Below are positions 1 through 8,039 of a stretch of DNA of 64,000 nt, one piece after another. Position 1 is the first letter of the stretch, and each line of letters begins with the position of its first letter. Under the pieces are notes generated by a model. The model was not told where the DNA came from. It did not search any database and saw only the letters and a program-made list of their open reading frames with translations. Source of the stretch: Bacteroidota bacterium (GTDB lineage Bacteria > Bacteroidota > Bacteroidia > Flavobacteriales > Schleiferiaceae); contig JANSYJ010000002.1 of the NCBI GenBank assembly GCA_024742495.1, positions 496,001 through 560,000 on the forward strand, given 5' to 3'. Made by a program: the position numbers and the translations under genes.

Positions 1-1
1 A

Positions 2-490
2 GCGGCGGCGGTAGATCAATTGGAGATTTGGAGTAAAAGGGTAGATGTTCCCATTGTTAAGCAAGCCATGGGCTCGGATCCCGCTTCAGTGGCTTTTGAT
101 GCCGTACAATCCGGCCTATCCAAAGAAGCCGATATTGTAATTATAGATACTGCGGGTAGATTACACAATAAGGTGAACCTGATGAATGAACTCTCGAAGA
201 TTAAGAGAGTGATGCAGAAATTGGTTCCAGAGGCACCCCATGAGGTTTTATTAGTATTGGATGCCTCTACTGGGCAAAATGCTTTAGAGCAAGCCAAACA
301 GTTTAGCAAGGCCACCGAGGTGTCGGCCCTGGCACTAACCAAATTAGATGGAACGGCTAAAGGAGGCGTAGCGATTGGAATTTCCGATCAATTGCAAATC
401 CCCGTAAAATATATAGGCGTAGGTGAAGGAATTGAAGACCTCCAGGTTTTTGATAAAGATGCTTTCGTAAAAAGTTTATTTGATAGATAA
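2..490 (+). CDS. ftsY: Signal recognition particle receptor FtsY, C-terminal part (5' truncated by window edge)
   Basis: This is the C-terminal 162 residues or so of the SRP receptor GTPase, which docks ribosome-SRP complexes at the inner membrane for co-translational insertion. The frame is open to the first base, so the true start lies outside the window. The SRP-GTPase NG-domain motifs are visible: DTAGRLHNK (G3), TKLDGTAKGG (G4 plus the following glycine-rich turn) and the terminal YIGVGEGIEDLQVF closing motif. The stop codon overlaps the rimO start by one base (TAATG), which suggests translational coupling. The ftsY-rimO order is familiar in Bacteroidota. Identification is firm. Only the N-terminal half is missing, because of the window edge. 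Confidence 0.96.
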   Translation, partial: AAAVDQLEIWSKRVDVPIVKQAMGSDPASVAFDAVQSGLSKEADIVIIDTAGRLHNKVNLMNELSKIKRVMQKLVPEAPHEVLLVLDASTGQNALEQAKQFSKATEVSALALTKLDGTAKGGVAIGISDQLQIPVKYIGVGEGIEDLQVFDKDAFVKSLFDR

Positions 491-1788
491 TGCGCACCAA
501 ACACCGCAAGAAGAATAAGATCAACATTGTAACCCTTGGCTGCTCCAAAAATCTCTATGATAGTGAGGTTTTAATGGGGCAACTCAAAGCCAATGATAAA
601 GATGTTGTACATGAAGAGGAAGGTAATATCGTGGTGATAAATACCTGTGGCTTTATTGAAAATGCCAAGGAAGAATCCATCAATACCATTCTAGATTTCG
701 TAGAACGAAAGGAAGAAGGTGAAGTGGATCAGGTGTTTGTAACAGGCTGTCTTTCGGAACGCTATAAGCCCGATTTGGAGAAAGAGATCCCCAATGTGGA
801 CCAATATTTTGGTACCCGGGAATTGCCGCTCTTGTTAAAAGCATTGGGTGCTGATTACAAAAAGGAGCTCCTCGGTGAGCGTTTAAGTACCACACCTCAG
901 CATTTTGCCTATTTAAAGATTGCCGAAGGCTGTGATCGCCCCTGTTCCTTTTGTGCCATTCCTTTAATGCGAGGTGGACATCGATCTACTCCAATTGAAG
1001 ATTTGGTTGTAGAAGCAAAGAAACTGGCGGCTAAAGGGGTTAAAGAGCTATTGCTAATTGCACAAGACCTTACTTACTACGGTTTAGATTTATACAAACG
1101 CCGAGCCCTGGCCGATCTGCTAAAAGAATTGGTTAAGGTTGATGGTATTCAGTGGATTCGCTTGCACTACCTTTTTCCAACGGGCTTTCCCGAAGAGGTT
1201 TTGGATTTAATCCGCGAGGAACCTAAGATTTGTAATTATATAGATATCCCTCTACAGCATATTGCCGATCCTGTTTTAAAGTCGATGCGCCGCGGTACCA
1301 CCAAGGATCGCACCGATAGGCTATTGCGACTTATGCGGGAGAAGGTTCCAGGAATCGCGATAAGAACTACTCTTATTGTTGGCTATCCGGGAGAAACGGA
1401 AGCCGATTATGAAGTGCTCAAAGAATGGGTAAAAGAAATGCAATTTGAACGCTTGGGTGTATTCACCTATTCGCATGAAGAGAATACCCATGCCTTTAAT
1501 TTAGAGGACGACGTAGCGCCAGAAGTAAAACAAGAACGGGCCAATGGCATCATGGCCATTCAAAAGGATATCTCCGCGGCACATAATGCTGCTTTAGTGG
1601 GACGTAAATTGCCGGTTTTAATCGATCGCCAAGAAGGTGACTTCTTTATTGGGCGCACCGAATATGATTCGCCAGATGTTGACAATGAAGTGCTAGTAGA
1701 AGCAGAATATCTGCCTAAAGGCGAATTTGTTAATGTTGAAATTACCGGTGCCGACGATTATGATGTTTTCGCGGTTCCTTGCGATTAA
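490..1788 (+). CDS. rimO: Ribosomal protein S12 methylthiotransferase RimO
   Basis: RimO is a radical-SAM enzyme that adds a methylthio group to a conserved aspartate of ribosomal protein S12. The 432-residue length is normal for the family. The N-terminal MTTase domain has the three cluster cysteines at about C18 (LGCSKN), C53 (NTCGF) and C87 (TGCLSE). The radical SAM triad is CDRPCSFC at C148/C152/C155. A C-terminal TRAM domain follows from about residue 370. GCSKN and the S12-type sequence around the SAM loop favour RimO over the tRNA enzyme MiaB. The ATG shares its A with the ftsY stop. Confidence 0.96.
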   Translation: MRTKHRKKNKINIVTLGCSKNLYDSEVLMGQLKANDKDVVHEEEGNIVVINTCGFIENAKEESINTILDFVERKEEGEVDQVFVTGCLSERYKPDLEKEIPNVDQYFGTRELPLLLKALGADYKKELLGERLSTTPQHFAYLKIAEGCDRPCSFCAIPLMRGGHRSTPIEDLVVEAKKLAAKGVKELLLIAQDLTYYGLDLYKRRALADLLKELVKVDGIQWIRLHYLFPTGFPEEVLDLIREEPKICNYIDIPLQHIADPVLKSMRRGTTKDRTDRLLRLMREKVPGIAIRTTLIVGYPGETEADYEVLKEWVKEMQFERLGVFTYSHEENTHAFNLEDDVAPEVKQERANGIMAIQKDISAAHNAALVGRKLPVLIDRQEGDFFIGRTEYDSPDVDNEVLVEAEYLPKGEFVNVEITGADDYDVFAVPCD

Positions 1789-1794
1789 TAAGAT

Positions 1795-2286
1795 CTAGCG
1801 AATAATCTTTTTTAATCCCGCCATTTTTAAGGCTGCCACCGCGGCCTCTACTCCCTTGTTACCGTGAATACCGCCGGATCGTGCCCTGCTTTGTTCGATA
1901 TTATTATCGGTTAAAACGCAGAAGATAACTGGGGTTTGATGGCGTAGGTTTAACTCCGTAATGCCATGGGTGATGCTTTGGCAAACGTAGTCGAAGTGCT
2001 TCGTTTCACCTTGGATAACATTTCCAATCGCTATGATGGCATCGTAATTTTCGCTTTCGCAGAGGCGTTTGGCCGCAAAGGTAATTTCCACTGTACCGGG
2101 AACGGGAATGTGAATAACATCATGACGTGCAGCACCGCAGGTCATTAAGGCTTCGGAAGCCCCTTTGAAGAGGGCCGAAGTTATTTCTTCATTCCATTCC
2201 GACACCACACAGGCAAACCGCATTCCGGTTGCTGAAGGTAGTTTGTCGGGATCTATTTTTGAAAGATTGTTTCCTGCTGTCGCCAT
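1795..2286 (-). CDS. ribH: 6,7-dimethyl-8-ribityllumazine synthase
   Basis: This is lumazine synthase, the penultimate enzyme of riboflavin synthesis, which condenses a pyrimidinedione with 3,4-dihydroxybutanone phosphate. The 163-residue length matches the family. Recognisable motifs are SEWNEEIT near the N-terminus (substrate pocket), VPGTVEI (about residues 62-68), IGNVIQGETKHFDYVC (about 85-100, with the catalytic-type His) and the C-terminal GNKGVEAA phosphate-binding stretch. Its ATG overlaps the stop of the upstream TPR gene by one base (TAATG), so the two are probably translated together. It converges on rimO with only a few bases between the stops. Confidence 0.96.
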   Translation of the reverse strand: MATAGNNLSKIDPDKLPSATGMRFACVVSEWNEEITSALFKGASEALMTCGAARHDVIHIPVPGTVEITFAAKRLCESENYDAIIAIGNVIQGETKHFDYVCQSITHGITELNLRHQTPVIFCVLTDNNIEQSRARSGGIHGNKGVEAAVAALKMAGLKKIIR

Positions 2287-2969
2287 TACATTTTTGCTTC
2301 GATACGACCAATATAGCGATCAATATCGAGACCTTGACGAGAGTCTGGGAATTCCGATTTTATACGATTGAAGAATTTCAAAGCACTTTCATTATCGCCA
2401 TTAAGCTCTGCCGTGAGGCCGGCCTTCAATAAATAGAAAGGTACCACAAAATCATTGGAGTTTACTGAAACAGCCGACTCATAGTATTCTAGGGCTTCGT
2501 CCATTTGCTTTAGTTCCATAAAAGCATCACCAATGGATCCTTTTGCAATTACGGAAAGTACGGGCTCATCAGTATGAAACTCATCCAATAAACGAATGGC
2601 ATTTTCATATTCCCCTAAACGGAGGTAGCTAATTCCTGCATAATAATTGGCCATATTACCAGCATTGGTGCTGGAGTAGTCTGCCGCAACGTCTAAAAAG
2701 CCTAGTTTATCGCCCATGCCATTAATGGCCTGGCTAAAGGAATCTACTTCATACCAGTGTTGAGCATGATAAATCATCTCCTGAGCCTCTGTTTCGAGTG
2801 GCTCCTGGTAAAATTTAACATAACCTATATAACCTGCTACGATCGCAAAAACAGCGATGGCTGCGGTACTAATTGCTTTCCCGTTTTCCTCGAAGAACCT
2901 TTCAACCTTGCTAATCGATTGTGTTACGTCTACAAGTACTTCGTCTTCTTGATTGTTCTTTTTAGCCAT
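2286..2969 (-). CDS. Membrane-anchored tetratricopeptide-repeat protein (YfgM-like)
   Basis: This 227-residue protein has a charged cytoplasmic N-terminus, one transmembrane segment at about residues 35-52 (TAAIAVFAIVAGYIGYVKF) and a periplasmic TPR-like region. The repeats include ANYYAGISYLRLGEYENAI and GDAFMELKQMDEALEYYE, followed by a further pair up to the C-terminus. The topology and length resemble YfgM-type proteins that associate with translocon and chaperone factors, but no specific partner can be read from the sequence. It heads a two-gene unit with ribH. A TAnnTTTG -7 box lies about 23 bases before the start codon. Confidence 0.8.
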   Translation of the reverse strand: MAKKNNQEDEVLVDVTQSISKVERFFEENGKAISTAAIAVFAIVAGYIGYVKFYQEPLETEAQEMIYHAQHWYEVDSFSQAINGMGDKLGFLDVAADYSSTNAGNMANYYAGISYLRLGEYENAIRLLDEFHTDEPVLSVIAKGSIGDAFMELKQMDEALEYYESAVSVNSNDFVVPFYLLKAGLTAELNGDNESALKFFNRIKSEFPDSRQGLDIDRYIGRIEAKM

Positions 2970-2991
2970 TGTGCCAATTTCTAATAGTCGG

Positions 2992-2999
2992 CAAAAGTA
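2992..2999 (-). promoter_or_regulatory. Bacteroidota -7 box (TACTTTTG) for the TPR-ribH unit
   Basis: On the minus strand the sequence reads TACTTTTG, an exact match to the TAnnTTTG -7 consensus of the Bacteroidota primary sigma factor, 22 bases before the start codon at 2969. No clear TTG -33 element is seen at normal spacing, so the call rests on the -7 box and its position. Confidence 0.45.
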
Positions 3000-3058
3000 A
3001 AAAAATTCCTTACGGTGAAGACGAAGGAGGGTGGGGATACTTGCATTAATTTAGCCAA

Positions 3059-4162
3059 ATGCATTTAAAGGATCTACATATATTAAATTTTAAGAGCTGG
3101 ACGGAAGGGAAACTAGAATTTAGTCCAAAGCTCAATTGCTTTGTAGGCCTTAATGGTAGCGGCAAAACCAATCTATTAGACGCCATTCATTACCTCTGCC
3201 TTAGCAAGTCGTACTTCGGAAGTAGAGATCTAAAAAATATTCGCCACGGCAGCGAATTTTTCATGATTGAAGGCCAGTTTGAGCGAAAGGATAAACCGGA
3301 ATTGCTAAATATCGCCTTGAAGAAGGGCGCGAAGAAAGTCTTAAAAAGAAACAAAAAGGAGTATGAGAAACTCGCCGAACATATCGGACTTTTCCCCGCG
3401 GTGGTAATTTCGCCTTATGATCGAGACTTAATTTTAGATAGCTCCGAAACCAGACGTCGATTTTTAGACGCGGTAATTAGTCAAGGCAACAGCACTTACC
3501 TGTTTCACCTAATGCGCTACAATAAAGCCTTGCAACAGCGCAATCGCTTATTGAAGTTTTTTGCGGCCAATCACAATTTTGATAGCGAAGCGATAGACCT
3601 ATACGATCAGCAAATGGTGGAGCATGGAAGCTTTATAGCAGCGGAAAGGGCCAACTTCTGCGCCGAGCTTAGTCCGCGCATTCACCATTATTACCAGTGG
3701 CTAAGTGAAGGAAAAGAAGAAGCGAACATCACTTATCAAAGTCATTTCGATACCAGCGATGCTTTAGCGGAATTAAAAAGCCGACACGAGAAAGACCGCC
3801 TTTTACAGTATAGTTCTTGGGGTATTCATCGCGATGATTTAAACTTTAGTTTAGAAGATAATAAGGTAAGAGACTATGCCTCGCAAGGGCAGCAAAAATC
3901 GTATTTGATTGCTTTAAAGCTGGCGCAATATGAGTTTATTCGCGATCATCAAAACATCGTACCGATTTTATTGCTCGATGATATTTTCGACAAATTGGAT
4001 GAGCAAAGAGTATCGCGCTTAGTACTTTTGGTGCACGATGCGAATTTTGGCCAAATCTTTATTACCGATACCCATGAAGAACGAACTGCCGCTTTGGTGC
4101 AGCAGATCGACCCCGATGCCCGAATCATTAATGTTAGTGCTTTAAATAATGGATCGGAATAG
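3059..4162 (+). CDS. recF: DNA replication and repair protein RecF
   Basis: RecF is an SMC-like ATPase that helps load RecA at gaps and stalled forks through the RecFOR pathway. The 367-residue length is typical. Walker A is GLNGSGKT at residues 30-37. The ABC-type signature is in DYASQGQQKSYLIALKL (about 278-294), and Walker B with its D-loop is ILLLDDIFDKLD (about 303-314). The start codon lies just after an AT-rich stretch, and no better upstream start exists. Its end overlaps the next gene by 14 bases, so the two are co-transcribed. Confidence 0.96.
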   Translation: MHLKDLHILNFKSWTEGKLEFSPKLNCFVGLNGSGKTNLLDAIHYLCLSKSYFGSRDLKNIRHGSEFFMIEGQFERKDKPELLNIALKKGAKKVLKRNKKEYEKLAEHIGLFPAVVISPYDRDLILDSSETRRRFLDAVISQGNSTYLFHLMRYNKALQQRNRLLKFFAANHNFDSEAIDLYDQQMVEHGSFIAAERANFCAELSPRIHHYYQWLSEGKEEANITYQSHFDTSDALAELKSRHEKDRLLQYSSWGIHRDDLNFSLEDNKVRDYASQGQQKSYLIALKLAQYEFIRDHQNIVPILLLDDIFDKLDEQRVSRLVLLVHDANFGQIFITDTHEERTAALVQQIDPDARIINVSALNNGSE

Positions 4163-4442
4163 CTTCAAACTAGGAGATGGTATAGGTGCCTTTCTAAAGG
4201 GCCACCATTTGGAAGAGCGTTTCTTTGAGGCGATATTAAAATCGGATTGGCGTATAATAATGGGCGATAAGATTGCCGATAAAACCAATGACCTACGATT
4301 GGATAAAGGCTGTTTAATCCTTTACATATCTAGCGCTCCTTTACGTCAGCAGTTGCGCATGAAGCAAAGCAAGATGATTCATTATCTCAATCAAAAAATG
4401 GGTAGAGGACAAAAGCCTATTCGTCAGGTCTTAATTCGCTAA
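4149..4442 (+). CDS. DUF721 (DciA-like) protein
   Basis: This 97-residue basic protein belongs to the DUF721 family, whose founder DciA loads the replicative helicase in bacteria lacking DnaC/DnaI. Supporting features are the family pattern W(R)IIMG..IADKT..L, followed by LYISSAPLRQQLRMKQ and an Asn/Gln-rich basic C-terminus. It overlaps recF by 14 bases, a neighbourhood common for DUF721 genes. Whether it is a true DciA helicase loader in this organism is an inference from family membership. Confidence 0.82.
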   Translation: MDRNSFKLGDGIGAFLKGHHLEERFFEAILKSDWRIIMGDKIADKTNDLRLDKGCLILYISSAPLRQQLRMKQSKMIHYLNQKMGRGQKPIRQVLIR

Positions 4443-4470
4443 AGAAGCAGCCCACATCTATTTTTACGGC

Positions 4471-4500
4471 AAAAAAAAAACCGCCTTCGAAAAGACGGTT
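4471..4500 (-). terminator. Rho-independent terminator of ndk
   Basis: Read on the minus strand, a 9-bp stem (AACCGTCTT / AAGGCGGTT with one G-T pair) closes a short loop and is followed by ten Ts. It lies 25 bases after the ndk stop. The plus-strand side offers no matching T-run, so it serves ndk rather than the recF unit. Confidence 0.85.
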
Positions 4501-4524
4501 CTAAATATTAAAAGTCACAATTAT

Positions 4525-4944
4525 TTAGTGACGCTCGCGCTGTGAAAAGTGGAAGTTTCCTTCAATTTCTGCATTTTCATCCGAATCACTTCCATGCACT
4601 GCATTGGCAGAAATAGAAGTGGCATACATTTTACGGATAGTTCCTTCAGCAGCTTCCGCCGGATTGGTAGCTCCAATAAGGGTACGGAAATCAGCTACAG
4701 CATTATCTTTTTCGAGAATTGCTGCTACAATAGGACCAGAAGTCATGTATTCTACTAATTCGCCAAAGAAAGGACGCTCCTTGTGAATTTCGTAAAACGA
4801 CTCGGCATCCCTGCGGGATAAGGCGGTCATTTTCATTGCTACAATGCGGAACCCCGCTTTGTTAATCATCGCTAAAATTCCTCCGATGTGGCCATTCTCT
4901 ACCGCATCTGGTTTGATCATTGTAAAAGTTCTGTTGCCAGCCAT
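4525..4944 (-). CDS. ndk: Nucleoside diphosphate kinase
   Basis: NDK transfers the gamma phosphate of ATP to other nucleoside diphosphates through a phospho-histidine. The protein is 139 residues, the usual size. It begins with [19 protein letters not shown] (Kpn-loop precursor and ATP-binding Lys11) and carries the catalytic motif NAVHGSDS with His117. Its own promoter and terminator flank it, so it is probably monocistronic. It is divergent from the lipoprotein gene at 5067. Confidence 0.98.
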   Translation of the reverse strand: MAGNRTFTMIKPDAVENGHIGGILAMINKAGFRIVAMKMTALSRRDAESFYEIHKERPFFGELVEYMTSGPIVAAILEKDNAVADFRTLIGATNPAEAAEGTIRKMYATSISANAVHGSDSDENAEIEGNFHFSQRERH

Positions 4945-4964
4945 TACTGTTAATTTATTTTCGG

Positions 4965-4995
4965 CAAAATTATTTTAAATGCCTTGGCTTAACAA
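4965..4995 (-). promoter_or_regulatory. ndk promoter (TTG - 20 nt - TAATTTTG)
   Basis: On the minus strand a TTG (4995-4993) is followed after 20 bases by TAATTTTG (4972-4965), matching the Bacteroidota -33/-7 consensus with allowed spacing. The -7 box ends 20 bases before the ndk ATG. Confidence 0.65.
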
Positions 4996-5031
4996 GTCTT
5001 TTTTAATTTCATTTTGAATTAGATAAAAATG

Positions 5032-5039
5032 TAATTTTG
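5032..5039 (+). promoter_or_regulatory. Bacteroidota -7 box (TAATTTTG) upstream of the 5067 lipoprotein
   Basis: TAATTTTG matches TAnnTTTG and lies 27 bases before the ATG at 5067. It argues against an earlier in-frame start at 5037, which would lie inside the box. A TTG at 5014-5016 is only 15 bases upstream, a little short for a normal -33 element. Confidence 0.5.
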
Positions 5040-5066
5040 TCGGCTCTAATAAAAAATAGATTACAG

Positions 5067-5933
5067 ATGAATTTCCGCAATTTCCTACGCTTAACCGCTC
5101 TTGTTGCATTGTTCGCAGGTTTTACTGCTTGTGAGGATGATGATGACACTACATTAGGCCCATCACTTCTTATTACAGAATCAGGTAGCGGCGCTACCGA
5201 AGGAGCTGTAACCATCAACCAAGGTTCTAGCTTAGTATTTATCTGGGATGCTCGCAAAGGCGATTCAGATATGGAAGAGTTCGTAGTAGAGCAGTCTGGT
5301 GTAAACCAAGCTAATCCAGTACCTACTAGTCTTGCTGGTAATATGTTCCCATACGATATCGCTAATGCGGATGATGAGACTTACATTGATACCTTAATTT
5401 TCCCAAATGCTGGTTTAAACGTAGGTGTTACTTCTTACACCTTCCGTGTGTCTGATAAGGATGGTAACATCGCAAGCAAAAGCTTCACCGTTAGCGTACA
5501 AGCTGCTGCTACTCCAATGACCAACGAAACTACTGGTGCTTTCTTCCACATTCAAGGTTCTTTAGAAGGAGCTTATGACTTGGTAAATGGTGCTGTTGTA
5601 TCTGCTTCTGGCGCTGCTGCTGATAAGGATATGGAAAACACTGACGATGCTGGTGTGGCCTTCACAGGAAGCTGGGAAGCTGCTAATGCAACCATGTTTG
5701 TAAAAGACAATTCTTACGATTACGATAATGCTACTGTAGAAGGTGCAATGTCATCTTTTAATGCTGGAACTGCTGCTGCTTCAGTAAGCAACCCTGCTGA
5801 CGGTGACATCTACATCGCTAAATTACGTGGTGGTACTAACTACGCTGTTATCAAAGTAATTAACGTAGATCCTACCGACAATACTTGTAACTGTGGTAAC
5901 ACAGGTAAAATCTCTTTCGACTTCAAAAAATAA
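5067..5933 (+). CDS. Surface-type lipoprotein of unknown function
   Basis: This 288-residue protein has a lipoprotein signal peptide ending in the lipobox GFTAC (acylated Cys22). An acidic run, CEDDDD, follows at once; it resembles the acidic export signals that send Bacteroidota lipoproteins to the outer face of the outer membrane. Residues 35-150 look like an Ig-like beta domain (SYTFRVSDKDGNIASKSFTV). The remainder is Ala/Gly/Asn/Asp-rich and ends with two Cys in TCNCGN. I start it at 5067 rather than 5037 because the signal peptide begins here and a -7 box covers the earlier codon. Codons are strongly biased to GCT/GGT/GTA, which suggests high expression. I do not recognise a family. Confidence 0.85.
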   Translation: MNFRNFLRLTALVALFAGFTACEDDDDTTLGPSLLITESGSGATEGAVTINQGSSLVFIWDARKGDSDMEEFVVEQSGVNQANPVPTSLAGNMFPYDIANADDETYIDTLIFPNAGLNVGVTSYTFRVSDKDGNIASKSFTVSVQAAATPMTNETTGAFFHIQGSLEGAYDLVNGAVVSASGAAADKDMENTDDAGVAFTGSWEAANATMFVKDNSYDYDNATVEGAMSSFNAGTAAASVSNPADGDIYIAKLRGGTNYAVIKVINVDPTDNTCNCGNTGKISFDFKK

Positions 5934-5953
5934 GAAGTCTTAGATTATTATTT

Positions 5954-5991
5954 AGCTTGTTCCGAGGTAATGCCTTGGAACAAGCTTTTTT
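5954..5991 (+). terminator. Terminator after the 5067 lipoprotein
   Basis: A 10-bp perfect stem (AGCTTGTTCC / GGAACAAGCT) plus an inner AGG/CCT pairing is followed by a T-rich run. It lies 20 bases downstream of the stop at 5933 and separates this gene from bshB1. Confidence 0.88.
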
Positions 5992-6003
5992 ATTTTTACG
6001 CCT

Positions 6004-6729
6004 ATGAAACTTGACATTCTTGCCTTTGGTGCCCACCCTGATGATGTGGAGCTAAGTTGTTCTGGAACTTTAGCCAAGCAGAACGCACTTGGTAATTCTT
6101 GCGGAGTAATTGACTTAACCCAAGGTGAACTTGGAACGCGAGGAACACCTCAAACAAGGATGGAAGAGGCCAAAGCGGCTGGAGATATTATGGGCTTAAA
6201 GGTTCGCGACAATTTAGCTTTCCGCGATGGCTTTTTTAAAAACGATGAGGAGCATCAACTGGCGATCGTTCGTCAAATTCGTAGATATAGGCCCGAAATA
6301 GTAATCGCCAACGCACCAACCGATCGGCATCCAGATCATGGAAGAGGATCCTTTATCGTAAAGGAAGCTAGCTTTTTGGCTGGACTAAAAATGATTAAAA
6401 CCGAATGGGAAGGAGAGGAGCAGGAGCCATGGAGACCCCAAATGCTACTTTACTATATCCAATTTCAAAACCTGAAACCCGATTTCATCGTGGACATTGG
6501 AGAGCATATTCACACTAAAGTCGCCTCCATAAAAGCCTATAAATCCCAATTTTACGATCCAGGCAGTCAAGAGCCAAAGACGGTAATAAGCTCCAAAAAC
6601 TTTATGGATTCCGTGACTTATAGAGCGCAGGATTTAGGACGATTAATTGGAGCTGAATATGGGGAAGGTTTTATAAGCGCGCAAGATTTGGGCTTAAGTG
6701 ACCTAATGGCTATTAAAGGGGTACGCTAG
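6004..6729 (+). CDS. bshB1: Bacillithiol biosynthesis deacetylase BshB1
   Basis: BshB1 is a PIG-L/LmbE-fold zinc deacetylase. It removes the acetyl group of GlcNAc-malate during synthesis of bacillithiol, a low-molecular-weight thiol of Bacillota and Bacteroidota. The 241-residue protein opens with the metal-binding AHPDDVE (residues 10-16), has the conserved GELGTRGT segment (about 41-48) and the later metal ligand motif DRHPDHGRG (about 102-110). Together these are typical of BshB1 rather than generic LmbE proteins. No bshA or bshC is in the window. The 3' end overlaps the convergent glycosyltransferase gene by 17 bases. Confidence 0.93.
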   Translation: MKLDILAFGAHPDDVELSCSGTLAKQNALGNSCGVIDLTQGELGTRGTPQTRMEEAKAAGDIMGLKVRDNLAFRDGFFKNDEEHQLAIVRQIRRYRPEIVIANAPTDRHPDHGRGSFIVKEASFLAGLKMIKTEWEGEEQEPWRPQMLLYYIQFQNLKPDFIVDIGEHIHTKVASIKAYKSQFYDPGSQEPKTVISSKNFMDSVTYRAQDLGRLIGAEYGEGFISAQDLGLSDLMAIKGVR

Positions 6730-7786
6730 TATATACCTCTAGGAATTTAACCGCAATGGCCTCATTGCTATGCTCATCCGCAGCTTGCTCTGCTATGGCA
6801 GATAAGTTATAGTCATTATAATTCCCTTTCATTTTTAAGATGGCCTTTACTAGGGCCGCTTCATCTCGCGAAGGAACCAGTATTCCATTGGCATCGGAAA
6901 GAATTTCCTTAATTCCACCAACATCACTACTTATAACTGGTCTCCCAATACTCAAAGCCTCGAGAATAACAACCGGTTGATTCTCAATAAAACTAAACAG
7001 TAGGAAAGCATCGCTGTCGCCGATCTGATCCGCAACCTCCCTGCGGTTCATGGCCTCCAATATTTCAATTTTTGTGGCGGGAATATTTCTTTCGGATATG
7101 GCCAAGCGCAAAGCGCCGAGATCGCCATCTCCACCTATCTTTAAAATGAAATTAGAATCTTGTTTGAGCAATTGCTCATAGGCATTTAAGATGCCCATAA
7201 TGTTTTTAGTTTCTTCCTGTAAAGAAGAAATATGCAGCAATTTAAATGGACCTGAATTAGTCGCTTTGGGCCGATAATGAAAGAGGGTAGGATCCACTAC
7301 ATTACCAATTGTTTTGAGATCTGACTCTAAGCCAAACTCTTGTAATGATTTCCCCAATTGCTCTGAAACCGGACAAACTACCTTGGCGCGATTTAAAATT
7401 TTAAGTGCCAGATATTGCGCTAGCCTGCTCCATTCGTGTCGGCGTTTTTTCTGATAACCAGAATAATGCTCGGTAATAATAAAAGGCAAAGATTTTAGAA
7501 ATCCCAAGAATACAATCCCAGAGGGCCAAGTAACGTGTAAATGCACCAAATTGAATTGATAGCCTTTGGCTTCAAGCAATCGATAAGCTTTTTTTAGGGC
7601 CCGGTAATGACTAATCATGGGCCATTTTTTTCGATAGAGGATTTGAATTTGAAAATAAGGGTACTCCTTGTAGTGCACCTCGTTTTTATGATGCTCAAAG
7701 GCCGAAATTACCACCACCTCCTGGAAAGGGTGAATAGCCTTAAGGTGTTCTTCCACAAAGTTGCCAAGGCGCGCATCCTTGGGCAT
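6713..7786 (-). CDS. Glycosyltransferase family 4 (GT-B fold); start codon uncertain
   Basis: This is a retaining GT-B glycosyltransferase with the family-4 C-terminal nucleotide-sugar signature ENQPVVILEALSIGRPVISSDVGGIKEIL and an N-terminal acceptor domain. The first ATG (7786) gives 357 residues starting MPKDARLGNF. The in-frame upstream codons back to a stop at 7843-7841 encode SVLHIASWFP, the usual N-terminal first strand and loop of this family, yet contain no ATG, GTG or TTG. An ATT at 7825-7823 is the best candidate for a non-standard start. The gene begins directly behind the tRNA-His terminator and converges on bshB1 with a 17-base overlap. Acceptor and sugar donor are unknown. Confidence 0.88.
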   Translation of the reverse strand: MPKDARLGNFVEEHLKAIHPFQEVVVISAFEHHKNEVHYKEYPYFQIQILYRKKWPMISHYRALKKAYRLLEAKGYQFNLVHLHVTWPSGIVFLGFLKSLPFIITEHYSGYQKKRRHEWSRLAQYLALKILNRAKVVCPVSEQLGKSLQEFGLESDLKTIGNVVDPTLFHYRPKATNSGPFKLLHISSLQEETKNIMGILNAYEQLLKQDSNFILKIGGDGDLGALRLAISERNIPATKIEILEAMNRREVADQIGDSDAFLLFSFIENQPVVILEALSIGRPVISSDVGGIKEILSDANGILVPSRDEAALVKAILKMKGNYNDYNLSAIAEQAADEHSNEAIAVKFLEVYTSVPL

Positions 7787-7843
7787 TGGGAACCAACTGG
7801 CAATATGTAAGACCGAAAGGCTAATGTTTGCTAATTTTTTCTA

Positions 7844-7882
7844 AAAATAAAAAAGGTCATTTGATAAAGCATCAAATGACCT
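7844..7882 (-). terminator. Terminator of tRNA-His
   Basis: On the minus strand a perfect 12-bp stem (AGGTCATTTGAT / ATCAAATGACCT) with a 5-base loop is followed by a T-rich tract. It starts about 5 bases after the tRNA 3' end. Confidence 0.9.
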
Positions 7883-7886
7883 CTTT

Positions 7887-7964
7887 TGGGGTGGCTAACC
7901 GGGGTCGAACCGGCGACCTCTGGTACCACAAACCAGCGCTCTAACCAGCTGAGCTATAGCCACC
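7887..7964 (-). tRNA. tRNA-His (anticodon GTG)
   Basis: On the minus strand the sequence folds into a cloverleaf: acceptor GTGGCTA/TAGCCAC, D-arm AGCTCAGCTGGTTAGAGC, anticodon arm CTGGT-TTGTGGT-ACCAG with anticodon GTG, and T-arm CCGGTTCGACCCCGG. The histidine-specific extra G at -1 (7964) faces C73 (7890), and the CCA end (7889-7887) is encoded. Confidence 0.97.
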
Positions 7965-7991
7965 ATTAATAGCGTTTTCGCTAAGGGTCGG

Positions 7992-8024
7992 CAAATGTAA
8001 TAATTGTCTCTAAATCATTCGCAA
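7992..8024 (-). promoter_or_regulatory. Promoter of tRNA-His (TTG - 22 nt - TACATTTG)
   Basis: On the minus strand TTG (8024-8022) precedes TACATTTG (7999-7992) by 22 bases, fitting the Bacteroidota -33/-7 pattern. The box ends 27 bases before the mature tRNA, leaving a short 5' leader that contains a small AGCG/CGCT hairpin. Confidence 0.65.
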
Positions 8025-8039
8025 TATTCTCGAAAAAAA

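Noticed and set aside
4549-4786. Short plus-strand frames over ndk
   Set aside because: They are antisense to a complete ndk gene and lack any supporting motif.
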